A stretch of DNA of 64,000 nucleotides from Actinomycetes bacterium. Lineage in GTDB: Bacteria > Actinomycetota > Actinomycetes > Mycobacteriales > Pseudonocardiaceae. The stretch spans positions 1 through 64,000 of the forward strand of contig JAJYTH010000003.1 in the NCBI GenBank assembly GCA_021793175.1. The letters run 5' to 3'. Below, one piece after another: positions 1 to 9,652 of this stretch. The translations under genes and the position numbers were made by a program. Positions within the stretch are counted from its first letter, which is position 1, and every line of letters starts with the position of its first letter. The notes under the pieces are model-generated. The model had not been told where the DNA came from. It saw nothing but the letters and a program-made list of their open reading frames with translations, and made no database searches.

Positions 1-36
1 CCAAGGCCCTGGTATGTCTACCGAGGAGTAGCTCTA

Positions 37-1077
37 GTGCTCGACTTCATCTACTACCCTGTGTCGTTCATCCTCTGGGTGTGGCACAAGGTCTTCGGTT
101 TCGTCTTCGGTGACGACAACGCCATTGCCTGGGTCCTGGGGATTGTCTTCCTGACCTTCACGGTGCGCGGACTGCTGTTCAAGCCGTTCGTGAACCAGGT
201 GCGGTCGATGCGGAAGATGCAGGACTTCGCGCCCGAGGTCAAGAAGATCCAGAAGAAGTACGCCAATGACCGGCAGCGCCAGGCGATGGAGATGCAGCGG
301 CTCCAGAAGGAGCACGGCGTCAACCCGCTCGGTAGCTGCCTGCCGATGCTGCTGCAGATCCCGGTCTTCATCGGTCTGAACTGGGTGCTGCGCAACTTCC
401 GGCCCGGTGCCGAATCGAACTACTTCTTCGACGCCGACGACGTCGCCTCCTACGTCGATGCGCAGATCTTCGGGATCAACCTCGGTGACGCGATCAACCA
501 CCTGGGTCTCGCCGGTGGTGGTGGAGACGGCGGCTGGAACTGGGACGTCGCTCCGCTGGCCGTGCCGCTGATGATCGTGGCCGGTATCGCCACACACCTG
601 ACCGCGCGTCACTCGGTGGCTCGGCAGAACCCCGCTGCGGCGACACAGCAGACCGCGGTGATGAACAAGCTGACGCTGTACATCTTCCCCGCGGGTGTGG
701 TGGTCTTCGGTGCCTTCTTCCCCATCGGTCTGTTGATCTACTGGCTCGCGAACAACATCTGGACGCTGGGGCAGCAGCGCATCGTCTACACGAAGATCGA
801 CAAGGAAGAGGAAGCCAAGAGGCAGGCTGCCAAGGAAAAGCGCGACAACCTCGCGCCGAGGCCCGGCCAGAAGCCTCAGGTCGGCCAGAAGCCCAAGCCG
901 GGACAGAAGCCCGCGCAGAAGTCGGCCCAGAAGCAGCAGAACCAGAGCCACAACACCAAGAACGGTAAGTCCCCGAAGAGCGGCGGCAGCAGCGTCCGGG
1001 GCGGTGCCTGGGCGAAGAACGGCGGGAACCGACCCGCGAACCAGGGCAAGAAGACGCAGGGGCGCAAGCGGCGCTGA
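37..1077 (+). CDS. yidC: YidC/Oxa1-family membrane protein insertase
   Basis: ORF with YidC motifs (LGSCLPMLLQIPVFIGLNWVLR, FPIGLLIYWLANNIWTLGQQ) and basic C-terminal tail; followed by jag and rsmG as in actinobacterial origin regions. Confidence 0.96.
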   Translation: MLDFIYYPVSFILWVWHKVFGFVFGDDNAIAWVLGIVFLTFTVRGLLFKPFVNQVRSMRKMQDFAPEVKKIQKKYANDRQRQAMEMQRLQKEHGVNPLGSCLPMLLQIPVFIGLNWVLRNFRPGAESNYFFDADDVASYVDAQIFGINLGDAINHLGLAGGGGDGGWNWDVAPLAVPLMIVAGIATHLTARHSVARQNPAAATQQTAVMNKLTLYIFPAGVVVFGAFFPIGLLIYWLANNIWTLGQQRIVYTKIDKEEEAKRQAAKEKRDNLAPRPGQKPQVGQKPKPGQKPAQKSAQKQQNQSHNTKNGKSPKSGGSSVRGGAWAKNGGNRPANQGKKTQGRKRR

Positions 1078-1101
1078 CCCGGGGCGGGAAGGAGAGACGA
1101 C

Positions 1102-1638
1102 ATGTCTGACACGGCCGAGGTGATTGGTGCGGGAGGAGACGAAACCGCGCCCGCGGTGAACGACATCGACGACAACGAGGACCTGTTGGTCCGTGAGGGC
1201 GACATCGCCGGCGATTACCTGGAACGCCTGCTCGACATCCTCGACTACGACGGGGACATCGACCTCGACGTGGAGGCGGGTCGTGCGGTCGTGAGTATCG
1301 ACGGCGGTGACGATCTCGACAAGTTGGTCGGCCCCCGGGGAACGGTGCTCGAAGCGTTGCAGGAACTGACCAGGTTGGCGGTCCAGCAGGAGACCGGCAC
1401 TCGGAGCAGGCTGATGCTCGACATCGCCGGCTGGCGTGCGGCTCGCCGAGAGCAGCTGCGGGAGCTCGGGCGCTCCACCGCCGAGTCGGTGCGTGACTCC
1501 GGCGAGAGGATCAGACTGCAGCCGATGAGCCCCTTCGAGCGCAAGATCGTTCATGACGCGGTCGCGACCGTGGACGGCGTGACGAGCGAGAGTGAAGGGG
1601 AAGAGCCGAAGCGGCGTGTCGTGGTGAAGCCCGAGTAG
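1102..1638 (+). CDS. jag: Jag/KhpB-like R3H domain RNA-binding protein
   Basis: KH/R3H motifs (LVGPRGTVLEALQELTRLAV, RLQPMSPFERKIVHDAVATVDGVTSESEGEEPKRRVVVKPE); location after yidC. Confidence 0.93.
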   Translation: MSDTAEVIGAGGDETAPAVNDIDDNEDLLVREGDIAGDYLERLLDILDYDGDIDLDVEAGRAVVSIDGGDDLDKLVGPRGTVLEALQELTRLAVQQETGTRSRLMLDIAGWRAARREQLRELGRSTAESVRDSGERIRLQPMSPFERKIVHDAVATVDGVTSESEGEEPKRRVVVKPE

Positions 1639-1665
1639 CTGTATCGACCCCTGGATCCTGGAGAG

Positions 1666-1696
1666 CGGCCCGTCGGACTCCCCGACGGGCCGTTTT
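1666..1696 (+). terminator. Intrinsic terminator after jag
   Basis: 11-bp perfect inverted repeat CGGCCCGTCGG/CCGACGGGCCG followed by TTTTGTG. Confidence 0.8.
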
Positions 1697-1697
1697 G

Positions 1698-1713
1698 TGT
1701 TTCACGTGAAACA
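1698..1713. promoter_or_regulatory. parS site (ParB binding)
   Basis: Perfect TGTTTCACGTGAAACA. Confidence 0.93.
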
Positions 1714-1767
1714 CAGGGCTGTCCACGCAAGCGACTTTCGGGGATCGGGGACAATCACCTCGGCCCG

Positions 1768-1783
1768 TGTTTCACGTGAAACG
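1768..1783. promoter_or_regulatory. parS site, one mismatch
   Basis: TGTTTCACGTGAAACG, 15/16 match to TGTTTCACGTGAAACA. Confidence 0.88.
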
Positions 1784-1817
1784 GCCGACCGGAGAAGTGT
1801 CATTGGAGGCGGAAGGC

Positions 1818-2495
1818 GTGGATTCCACGATCCCGACGACGGCGCGTCTTGTGTTCGGGGAACGCGCTCCGATCGCCGGGGAGTTTGTCGGACTGCTGGC
1901 ATCGCACGGTGTCGAGCGAGGGCTCATCGGCCCGCGGGAAGTGGATCGCCTGTGGGATCGTCACGTGCTGAACTCGGCGGTTGTCAACGAGCTGATTCCC
2001 GTGGGCGCCCGAGTCATCGATGTGGGATCCGGAGCCGGATTTCCCGGAGTGCCTCTCGCCATCGCTCGCCCGGATCTGGATATTGTTCTCCTCGAACCCA
2101 TGGCCCGCCGGGTCGAGTGGTTGACCGAGGTCGCCGAAGCGCTTGACCTTCCTGTGACGGTCGAACGCGGGCGTGCTGAGGAGAAGGTAGTGCAACGTCG
2201 GATCGCTGCTGCGGATGTCGTGACCGCCAGAGCGGTCGCTCCGTTGGCTCGGTTGTCCGAGTGGTGTTTGCCGCTGGCCCGTTCCTCGGGAGTGCTCCTT
2301 GCGTTGAAGGGGCAGACGGCGGCCGACGAGATCGAGCGGGATCGGGCGGCCATCAGCAAGGTCGGCGGCGGCGAGCCTGAGATCGTGCGGTGCGGTGAGG
2401 GAGTCGTAGACCCGCCGGCCACCGTGGTGACTATCGAACGGGTGGAGTCGGGGCCACCCGGAGTTGCGCGGAAACGCGGACGGAAGAAGCACTGA
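1818..2495 (+). CDS. rsmG: 16S rRNA (guanine527-N7)-methyltransferase RsmG
   Basis: RsmG motifs (LWDRHVLNSAVVNELIP, VIDVGSGAGFPGVPLAIARPDL, ARAVAPLARLSEWCLPL). The provided ORF opens at 1767; in-frame GTG at 1818 has GGAGG at 1805-1809, so 1818 is preferred. Confidence 0.92.
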   Translation: MDSTIPTTARLVFGERAPIAGEFVGLLASHGVERGLIGPREVDRLWDRHVLNSAVVNELIPVGARVIDVGSGAGFPGVPLAIARPDLDIVLLEPMARRVEWLTEVAEALDLPVTVERGRAEEKVVQRRIAAADVVTARAVAPLARLSEWCLPLARSSGVLLALKGQTAADEIERDRAAISKVGGGEPEIVRCGEGVVDPPATVVTIERVESGPPGVARKRGRKKH

Positions 2496-2536
2496 GAGGA
2501 TTGGCTCAGGAATGAAGAGCAATACGGAGCGGCGGA

Positions 2537-2552
2537 CGTTCCACGTGAAACA
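2537..2552. promoter_or_regulatory. Degenerate parS-like site upstream of parA
   Basis: CGTTCCACGTGAAACA, 14/16 match to parS. Confidence 0.65.
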
Positions 2553-2585
2553 GAGCGGCGTCTCGGCGGTGCGGGGTGATGTCCG

Positions 2586-3488
2586 GTGAGCACTTCTTCC
2601 GAGACCAGCCTGCCTGGCACGCCGATCGCCGAGGAAGCAGTCCGTGCCGCCCGAGTCCTCCACCCCGACGAGGGCTTCATGCCGCGCCCCGCTTACCGGC
2701 GTGTGCTCACCGTGGCGAACCAGAAAGGCGGCGTCGGGAAGACGACGAGCACCGTCAACCTCGCCGCGGGATTAGCTCTCCATGGGGTCCGCACATTGGT
2801 GATCGACCTCGACCCGCAGGGGAACGCGAGTACGGCGCTCGACGTGGACCGGCGTTCGGGCACACCGTCCGTCTACGAACTGCTGCTCGGTGAAGTGTCG
2901 TTGGTCGATGCGGCGCAGACCAGTAGCCAGTCGGAGAACCTGCTCTGTGTCCCGGCGACCATCGACCTGGCGGGCGCGGAGATCGAGCTCGTCTCCATGG
3001 CTCAACGGGAGGCGCGCCTCAAGGAGGCGCTGACGAGGGAAGCGCTCGACTCCCTCGATGTCGACTACGTGTTCATCGACTGTCCGCCTTCGCTCGGCCT
3101 GCTCACCGTGAACGCGCTCGTGGCCGCGTACGAGGTGTTGATCCCCATCCAGTGCGAGTACTACGCGCTGGAAGGTCTGGGGCAGTTGCTGAACAACATC
3201 GAGCTTGTGCAGCGACATCTGAATCAGTCACTCAGTGTCTCCACGATCCTGCTGACGATGTACGACGGCAGGACCAAGCTCGCCGACCAGGTGACGCAGG
3301 AGGTGCGGCGTCACTTCGGTGATGTCGTGTTGCGAACAGTCATTCCACGGAGTGTGAAGGTGTCGGAGGCGCCGGGGTACAGCCAGACGGTGCTGGCTTA
3401 CGACCCGGGTTCACGTGGAGCCATGAGTTATCTGGATGCGGCACGTGAGATCGCCGAGCGTGGTTCGAATAGGGAGCGACGACAATGA
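2586..3488 (+). CDS. parA: Chromosome partitioning ATPase ParA/Soj
   Basis: Deviant Walker [45 protein letters not shown]. Confidence 0.96.
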   Translation: MSTSSETSLPGTPIAEEAVRAARVLHPDEGFMPRPAYRRVLTVANQKGGVGKTTSTVNLAAGLALHGVRTLVIDLDPQGNASTALDVDRRSGTPSVYELLLGEVSLVDAAQTSSQSENLLCVPATIDLAGAEIELVSMAQREARLKEALTREALDSLDVDYVFIDCPPSLGLLTVNALVAAYEVLIPIQCEYYALEGLGQLLNNIELVQRHLNQSLSVSTILLTMYDGRTKLADQVTQEVRRHFGDVVLRTVIPRSVKVSEAPGYSQTVLAYDPGSRGAMSYLDAAREIAERGSNRERRQ

Positions 3489-4474
3489 GCGAGCGCAGAG
3501 GGGGGCTCGGCCGGGGTCTGGCCGCGTTGATCCCCACCGGCCCGGTCGATCCGGAGAACGGTCGTGGCGCGGAGCCGGCGAACGGTGCGGCGGCCGCGAG
3601 GAACACCGCGGGATCGTTCGCGGCGAGTGGTTCTGCCGGCGAGCATGGCGGTGAAGTCGGCGGAGCCGTTTACCGTGAGATCCCGGTCGGGTCCGTCAAG
3701 CCGAACCCCAAACAGCCGCGGCAGGTGTTCGACCAGGAGGCGCTGGCGGAGCTGGAGCACTCCATCCGCGAGTTCGGCCTCATGCAGCCCATCGTCGTCC
3801 GTCGGCTGTCGGCAGACGAGTACGAGCTCGTCATGGGCGAGCGTCGGTTGCGTGCTGCTCAACAGGCGGGGCTGGAGAACATCCCGGCGATCGTGCGTAG
3901 CACGGCCGACGACGCGATGTTGCGGGACGCTCTGCTGGAGAACATCCATCGGGTTCAGCTCAACCCGTTGGAGGAGGCTGCGGCTTACCAGCAATTGCTC
4001 GACGAGTTCGGGGTGACGCACGAGGAGCTGGCTTCCCGCATCGGCCGGAGCCGCCCGGTGATCACCAACACGATTCGGCTGCTGCGGTTGCCGCTCCCGG
4101 TTCAGCGGCGTGTGGCGGCCGGAGTGTTGTCGGCGGGACATGCTCGCGCTCTTCTGTCACTCGATGACGCCGATCGGCAGGAGGAGCTCGCCGGGCGCAT
4201 CGTGGCGGAGGGGCTGTCCGTGCGCGCGACCGAGGAAGCGGTCACGCTCGCCAAGAGCGAGTCCAAGCCGAAGCAGAGGAAGGCCGCCCGCAAGCCGATG
4301 CAGGCGCCGGGCGTCGAGGCTCTCGCCGAGCGTTTGTCGGATGCCTTCGACACCCGTGTGAAGGTGGATGTCGGTCAGCGGAAGGGCCGCATCGTGGTCG
4401 AGTTCGGTTCGATGGAGGATTTGGAGCGCATCGTCGCGCTCATGACACCGAATCGGCCGAATCAGACAAAATAG
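3485..4474 (+). CDS. parB: Chromosome partitioning protein ParB/Spo0J
   Basis: ParB motifs [63 protein letters not shown]; overlaps parA by 4 nt. Confidence 0.96.
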   Translation: MSERRGGLGRGLAALIPTGPVDPENGRGAEPANGAAAARNTAGSFAASGSAGEHGGEVGGAVYREIPVGSVKPNPKQPRQVFDQEALAELEHSIREFGLMQPIVVRRLSADEYELVMGERRLRAAQQAGLENIPAIVRSTADDAMLRDALLENIHRVQLNPLEEAAAYQQLLDEFGVTHEELASRIGRSRPVITNTIRLLRLPLPVQRRVAAGVLSAGHARALLSLDDADRQEELAGRIVAEGLSVRATEEAVTLAKSESKPKQRKAARKPMQAPGVEALAERLSDAFDTRVKVDVGQRKGRIVVEFGSMEDLERIVALMTPNRPNQTK

Positions 4475-4564
4475 ACATCCAAAGTGGATGGCCGATGACA
4501 CCGGGGCATTTCGTCACGGTGACGATCTGAAAGATCGGTCGTGGTGGGCTTCCACCGCGACCGA

Positions 4565-5515
4565 TCAACTGCCCCGGCGAACCGCGCGCTGCACCAGATC
4601 GGTGAACACTGCGCCGAGCGAGGTGCCCGCAGCCTCCAACGCCATCGGCACCGTGGACGTCTCGGTGAGTCCCGGCGAGGAATTGACCTCCAGGAAATAC
4701 ACGGTGCCATCAGAGGCGACGACCGCGTCGGTACGTGAGATGTCGCGCAGGCCCAGCAGCGTGTGAGCACCCACCGCGAGATCACTCACCGCCTTGGCCA
4801 CTTCCTCCGACAACCGAGCCGGCGCGAAGAAATCGGTGAGTCCAGCGGTGTAACGCGCTGTGTAGTCGTAGACGCCGCCTTCCGGGACGATTTCCACCGC
4901 GGGCAGCGCCTCCGGACCGTCTTCGCGCTCGATCACGGTCACCGCCACCTCGACGCCGTCCACGAATCGTTCGGCGAGCACCGTATCGCCGTACGCGAAG
5001 CAACCAACCATCGCGGCGGGAAGATCCGCCGCGTCCCGAACCACCTGGGCGCCGAGCGCCGAGCCACCCTGGTCGGGTTTGAGGATCAGAGGAAGACCCA
5101 GGCGCTCGACCATCGCGTCGAGCACCGGCTGTGCACCCAGCTCCCGGAACGTGCTGTGTGGCAGCGACACCCAATCAGGCGTGGAAAAGCCCGCTTCGGC
5201 GATCAGTGCCTTGGCGATCGGCTTGTCCCACGCCCGGCGGCAGCCACGTGAACTCGTGCCGACGAACGGCACCCCCGACATCTCCAGTACGGTCTGGATC
5301 GAGCCGTTCTCGCCTTCTCCTCCGTGCAACGCGACGACGGCGGCGTCCGGTTTCTCGGTCTTCAACCGGTCGAGCAGCCCCGCGTCGGTGTCCCATTCCT
5401 GCACCGTGAGGCCCTGGTCGCGCAACGCCACGGAGAGTCGACGGCCCGATCGCAGCGAGACATCCCGCTCGTGGGACAGACCACCTGCGAGAACAGCGAC
5501 AGTACCTTCGGCCAA
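4565..5515 (-). CDS. ddl: D-alanine--D-alanine ligase family (ATP-grasp)
   Basis: VAVLAGGLSHERDVSLRSG, ALHGGEGENGSIQ, LKPDQGGSALG, VYFLEVNSSPGLTETS. Confidence 0.9.
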   Translation of the reverse strand: MAEGTVAVLAGGLSHERDVSLRSGRRLSVALRDQGLTVQEWDTDAGLLDRLKTEKPDAAVVALHGGEGENGSIQTVLEMSGVPFVGTSSRGCRRAWDKPIAKALIAEAGFSTPDWVSLPHSTFRELGAQPVLDAMVERLGLPLILKPDQGGSALGAQVVRDAADLPAAMVGCFAYGDTVLAERFVDGVEVAVTVIEREDGPEALPAVEIVPEGGVYDYTARYTAGLTDFFAPARLSEEVAKAVSDLAVGAHTLLGLRDISRTDAVVASDGTVYFLEVNSSPGLTETSTVPMALEAAGTSLGAVFTDLVQRAVRRGS

Positions 5516-5581
5516 CGCGGGCTCCTCACCGGTTATGGGACGTGCTTTTGCGAAGAAACGAGTAAAGGGTGGGTTCGTGAC

Positions 5582-6925
5582 TCACGCGGTGTCGGGGCCG
5601 GGGAACTGGGGTCCGGACACCGCGCGGCTGGTGACGCTACCGAAGGTGCGCATGAGCTCCATCTCGGATTCCAGCACACCGGCGAGTCGGCGAACACCCT
5701 CGCGAATGCGTTCGGGTGTGGGATAGCAGTAGGACAACCGCATCTGGCGGCTGCCCAGGCCGTCGGCGTAGAAGCCGGTGCCGGAGGCGTACGCGACCCG
5801 TGCCGTCACGGCCCGGGGCAGCATGGCCTTGGTGTCGACGCCCTCGGGGACGGTGACCCACACGTAGAAACCACCTTCAGGCTGCGTCCACGTGCATCCC
5901 GCCGGCAGGTGCTGCTCCAACGCCGACAGCATGGCGTCGCGCCGTTCCCGGTAGTTCTCCCGGAAGGTCTTGATCTGGCCCTTCCAGTCGTGGGTGGCGA
6001 GGTACTTCGACACGACCAACTGGTTCAACGTCGGTGGGCACAGCGTCGCGGACTCGGCGGCCAGCACGAGCTTCTCTCGCACCGCGTGCGGCGCGAGCAC
6101 CCATCCGACGCGCAGGCCGGAGGCGAACGTCTTGGAGAACGACCCCAGGTACACGACGTTGTCCGGGTCCAGGGAACGCAGCGATGGGTAGGTCTGCCCG
6201 TCGAAGCCGAGCAGGCCGTACGGGTTGTCCTCGATGATGAGCACGTCGTTCTCGGCGCAGATCTCCACGATCTCGGCCCGACGTTCCACGGACAGCGTCA
6301 CGCCCGCGGGGTTGTGGAAGTTCGGGATGGTGTAGAGGCACTTGACCCGTTTGCCCTGCTGGTTGGCCTGGGCGAGTGCCTCACGCAACGCCTCGGGCAC
6401 CAGGCCGTCGTCGTCCATGGTGACGTGTACCACCTGTGCCTGGTAGGCGGCGAAGGAACCGAGCGCGCCGACGTACGACGGGCCTTCCGCGATGACGACA
6501 TCGCCGGGGTCGCAGAACAGACGCGTCACCATGTCCAGCCCCATCTGGGAGCCGACGGTGACGACGATGTCGTCAGGGTGCGCGGTGATGCCTTCCATGG
6601 CCATCACCTCGCAGATCTGCTCCCGCAGCGCGGGCACCCCCTGGGCAGAGCCGTACTGGAGAGCGACGAGTCCGTCCTCGGCGACGAGCTCCGCCATCTG
6701 CGCCGACAGCGAGTCCAACGGCAGGGCCGCGAGGTTCGGCATACCACCGGCCAACGACACGACCTCGGGGCGGCTCGCTACCGCGAACAACGCTCGGATC
6801 TCCGATGCCGTCATGCCTGCGGTGCGGGCGGCATAACGGTCGATGTGGGGGTCGAGTTTCTGCCGACCCGGCTCGGAACCCGGCCGATGCTGCGCCGGTT
6901 GCGGAGATTGCGAGGAAGTCATCAC
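5582..6925 (-). CDS. PLP-dependent aminotransferase (2-aminoadipate/MocR-type class I)
   Basis: VVSLAGGMPNLAALPLD, YGSAQGVPALREQICEVM, PNFHNPAGVTLSVERR, YLGSFSKTFASGLRVGWV. Confidence 0.92.
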   Translation of the reverse strand: MMTSSQSPQPAQHRPGSEPGRQKLDPHIDRYAARTAGMTASEIRALFAVASRPEVVSLAGGMPNLAALPLDSLSAQMAELVAEDGLVALQYGSAQGVPALREQICEVMAMEGITAHPDDIVVTVGSQMGLDMVTRLFCDPGDVVIAEGPSYVGALGSFAAYQAQVVHVTMDDDGLVPEALREALAQANQQGKRVKCLYTIPNFHNPAGVTLSVERRAEIVEICAENDVLIIEDNPYGLLGFDGQTYPSLRSLDPDNVVYLGSFSKTFASGLRVGWVLAPHAVREKLVLAAESATLCPPTLNQLVVSKYLATHDWKGQIKTFRENYRERRDAMLSALEQHLPAGCTWTQPEGGFYVWVTVPEGVDTKAMLPRAVTARVAYASGTGFYADGLGSRQMRLSYCYPTPERIREGVRRLAGVLESEMELMRTFGSVTSRAVSGPQFPGPDTA

Positions 6926-7139
6926 ACACTTCGCTTCCGCTTCACCAAGGAAGCACGTTGTTCGTCGTCGGTTTTTCTGCGCTGAAGGTGTGACCTGAGT
7001 GTAGCTTCAGTCCCTCGGTGATCTGGGGGCTTGGCGGGGCTTCTCACAGCCCCATATGCTCATGCGGGGCTTTCGGCGGTCTACGTTGCCATACGCGCCG
7101 GTTTGTCCGCAGGCGAGATTCTTCGTTAGGGGAGGTTCG

Positions 7140-7778
7140 GTGTCACGACGCGTGGTGGGCGTCACGCTGGACAACCTGGAGCAGCTCCCCTTGAGCTGCC
7201 GCCGGTGCGTTTACTGGGAAGTTGCTCCACACCTGAAGGAACAGGCGGAGCAGTTCGGCGAGACCGAACTGGAGAAGGAAGCCTGGGTGTCCTCGGTGCT
7301 GTTGGAGTGGGGCTCGTGCGGTCGCCTCGTCTACAGCGGCGATGTTCTGGTGGGGTTCGCGCTCTACGCGCCACCGAACGCCGTGCCGAGAGCAGGAGCG
7401 TTTCCCACCTCGCCGCCCAGTGCGGACGCGGTGTTGCTGACGTCGTTCTACGTGTTGCCGGAATTCCGGGGCAGCGGGCTCGGCCGTGCCTTGGTGCAGG
7501 CCGTGGTCGCCGATCTCACGGGTCGTGGTGTGCAGGCTGTCGAGGCGTTCGGGGACGAGCAGCCGGAAACCGAGGACGACGAGCACATCTGTGTCGTGCC
7601 CGCGGCGTTTTTGCGCAGCGTGGGGTTCAAGACGGTGCGGCCGCACCACCGGTGGCCACGGTTGCGGCTGGAACTGCGTTCGGGAATCTCGTGGAAGGCC
7701 GACGTCGAGGTAGCGTTGGAGAAACTTCTGGGACAAGTCAGCGTGACGACGGCCGAGTCGAGCATCGTGCAGGCGTAG
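7140..7778 (+). CDS. GNAT family N-acetyltransferase
   Basis: GNAT signature SFYVLPEFRGSGLGRALVQAVVADL; GTG at 7140 preceded by GGGGAGG (provided ORF opens at 7056). Confidence 0.88.
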   Translation: MSRRVVGVTLDNLEQLPLSCRRCVYWEVAPHLKEQAEQFGETELEKEAWVSSVLLEWGSCGRLVYSGDVLVGFALYAPPNAVPRAGAFPTSPPSADAVLLTSFYVLPEFRGSGLGRALVQAVVADLTGRGVQAVEAFGDEQPETEDDEHICVVPAAFLRSVGFKTVRPHHRWPRLRLELRSGISWKADVEVALEKLLGQVSVTTAESSIVQA

Positions 7779-7810
7779 CGGCCGTCACAAACCAAGGCCA
7801 CAACGACAAA

Positions 7811-7908
7811 GTTATCCACAGGTCTGTGGATAACTTGGCGGAGTTATCCACAGACCTGTGCACAAGTCGCTGAGATATCCACAGTTTTCCCCGCTCGTGG
7901 GTGGATAA
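7811..7908. promoter_or_regulatory. Cluster of DnaA boxes in convergent intergenic region
   Basis: TTATCCACA at 7812-7820 (+), 7825-7833 (-), 7844-7852 (+); one-mismatch ATATCCACA 7875-7883 and TTATCCACC 7900-7908 (-). Confidence 0.75.
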
Positions 7909-7917
7909 CTGCTCCTA

Positions 7918-9066
7918 TTACTCCGTTGTGAGGAGTTCGTGCGCCAGAACGTCGGCGAAGGTGAACGTACCCGTCGGCTGGTCGTTCTCGCCGAGCAGGT
8001 ACAGACGTTTGACCGCGATGAGGATGCCCTCGGCCACCACGTCACGGAACGCCGGGTCGGACAACCTCCGGCGGTCCTCCTCGTTGGTGAGGTAACCGAT
8101 CTCCACCCGAACCGCGGGGCACCGAGTTCGCGTGAAGATGTCCCACGTCTTCGGATGAGTACGGCAGTCGAGCATGCCCGTTCGGGCGGCGAGCTCGCGC
8201 TGGATGTATCCGGCCAACAGCTCACCCACCGTGGAGGTGGTGCCGTTACCCGTACCGAAGTGGAAACTGGCCACCCCCTGCGCGTGTGGAGAGCGGTTGC
8301 CGTCACAGTGCAGCGACAAAAACAGGTCCGCACCGGCGTCGTTGGCGAACTGAGCCCGCTGCAGCTCCGAGGGGCTGTGGTCCGGTCCGCGCGAGATCAG
8401 CGCTTCCATGCCGGTGGCCTTCATCCGGCCCTCCAGCCTGCGCGTCAGATCCCAGGCGATGTCCGACTCGTTCACTCCGGCCACCGACACGCCGAGGTCG
8501 GGACCACCGTGACCGGGGTCGATGACGATACGTTTACCCCGAAGCCTCGGACCCGACCTGCGCAGATGCTCCTGTTCCCGTAGGAACACCGGCCGGCCAC
8601 CACGCGCGCGCGGCGACAATTGCCGCAACGCCCGCACGGTCGCCGGACCACAGATGCCGTCCACCACCAGCCCGTAGTCGCGCTGAAAGTTCTTCAACGC
8701 CCGCTCGGTCTGTGGGCCGAAACCACCGTCCGGCCTCCCTGCGTCGTATCCGAGTTCGGTCAGCCGCTCCTGCAACGCGAACACGTCGTCACCGTGCACG
8801 GGCGACGAGATGGAATACGCCAACGGCCTGCTACCGAGGTGATAGGTCGAGCCCCGCAGCGCCCGGTAGGTGGCTGGTCCGACCACCCCATCGGTAATCA
8901 ACCCGCGCTGCTGCTGGAAGGCACGGACCGCGTGTTCGACCTCCAGGTCGAAGAACGATCCGTGTCCATTGGCCTCCTCCTTGGGAGGAAGAAGATCCAG
9001 AGCCGAGAGCATGGACCTGATCTCGGCGACTTCCGGTCCGGTGTCGCCGCGGCGGAGTACCCGCAT
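7918..9066 (-). CDS. N-acetylmuramoyl-L-alanine amidase family protein with peptidoglycan-binding domains (CwlM-like)
   Basis: Two PG_binding_1 repeats (FGPQTERALKNFQRDYGLVVDGICGPATVRAL) and Amidase_3 motifs (IVIDPGHGGPDLGV, FLSLHCDGN, VRVEIGYLTNEED); position before trxA as Rv3915. Confidence 0.92.
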   Translation of the reverse strand: MRVLRRGDTGPEVAEIRSMLSALDLLPPKEEANGHGSFFDLEVEHAVRAFQQQRGLITDGVVGPATYRALRGSTYHLGSRPLAYSISSPVHGDDVFALQERLTELGYDAGRPDGGFGPQTERALKNFQRDYGLVVDGICGPATVRALRQLSPRARGGRPVFLREQEHLRRSGPRLRGKRIVIDPGHGGPDLGVSVAGVNESDIAWDLTRRLEGRMKATGMEALISRGPDHSPSELQRAQFANDAGADLFLSLHCDGNRSPHAQGVASFHFGTGNGTTSTVGELLAGYIQRELAARTGMLDCRTHPKTWDIFTRTRCPAVRVEIGYLTNEEDRRRLSDPAFRDVVAEGILIAVKRLYLLGENDQPTGTFTFADVLAHELLTTE

Positions 9067-9218
9067 GCACTCCTCGCTATTCCTTGGGCACCTAGTGCGC
9101 TGCTCGTGGGTATGGGAACTCTTCGTCGGCCGGGGGCCTGCAACCTCTATTGTGCCGTGCCGACGGAACGTGAGGACGGAGGGCTCGTCCGCTTCGTCAC
9201 CTACCCGGATGGCCTAAC

Positions 9219-9270
9219 GAAAAGAAACCCGAGACGCGCCACGAATGTTGCGCATCCCGGGTCTTTTCTT
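9219..9270. terminator. Bidirectional terminator downstream of trxA
   Basis: Inverted repeat AAAAGAAACCCGAGACGCGC...GCGCATCCCGGGTCTTTTCTT. Confidence 0.6.
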
Positions 9271-9294
9271 CGGCTTTTGGATCTCGCCTCGGTC

Positions 9295-9621
9295 TTACTG
9301 CAGCACGTCGGCGAGGTCGTTCAGCAAAGCGGCCTTCGGCTTGGCGCCGACGATCTGCTTCACCGGCTTGCCCTCCTGGAACAGGATCATGGTCGGGATC
9401 GACATGACCTGGTAGTCCCTGGCCGTGTTGGGGTTGGCGTCGGTGTCGAGCTTCGCGATCCGCAGCTTGTCCCCGTGTTCGGCGGCGATCTCCTCCAGCA
9501 CGGGCGCGACCATCCTGCACGGCCCGCACCACGTTGCCCAGAAGTCGACGAGAACCGGCTTGTCGTGCGCCAGCACCTCGTCGGCGAAGTTGGAGTCGGT
9601 CACCTCAACGGTGTTCGTCAT
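9295..9621 (-). CDS. trxA: Thioredoxin
   Basis: MTNTVEVTDSNFADEVLAHDKPVLVDFWATWCGPCRMVAPVLEEIA; WCGPC active site; start chosen inside the longer provided ORF. Confidence 0.96.
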   Translation of the reverse strand: MTNTVEVTDSNFADEVLAHDKPVLVDFWATWCGPCRMVAPVLEEIAAEHGDKLRIAKLDTDANPNTARDYQVMSIPTMILFQEGKPVKQIVGAKPKAALLNDLADVLQ

Positions 9622-9652
9622 CTTCTCTCCTGATAGTGGTTCGACCGGGTAG

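Noticed and set aside
34-1554. 506-aa minus-strand ORF opposite yidC/jag
   Set aside because: High-GC shadow ORF; the plus strand encodes well-recognised YidC and Jag.
5324-6985. 553-aa plus-strand ORF opposite ddl/aminotransferase
   Set aside because: Antisense to clear PLP aminotransferase; composition (His/Gln/Arg-rich) typical of shadow frames.
7811-7908. Calling this DnaA-box cluster oriC
   Set aside because: Actinobacterial oriC flanks dnaA, which lies outside the window; no AT-rich unwinding element seen here.
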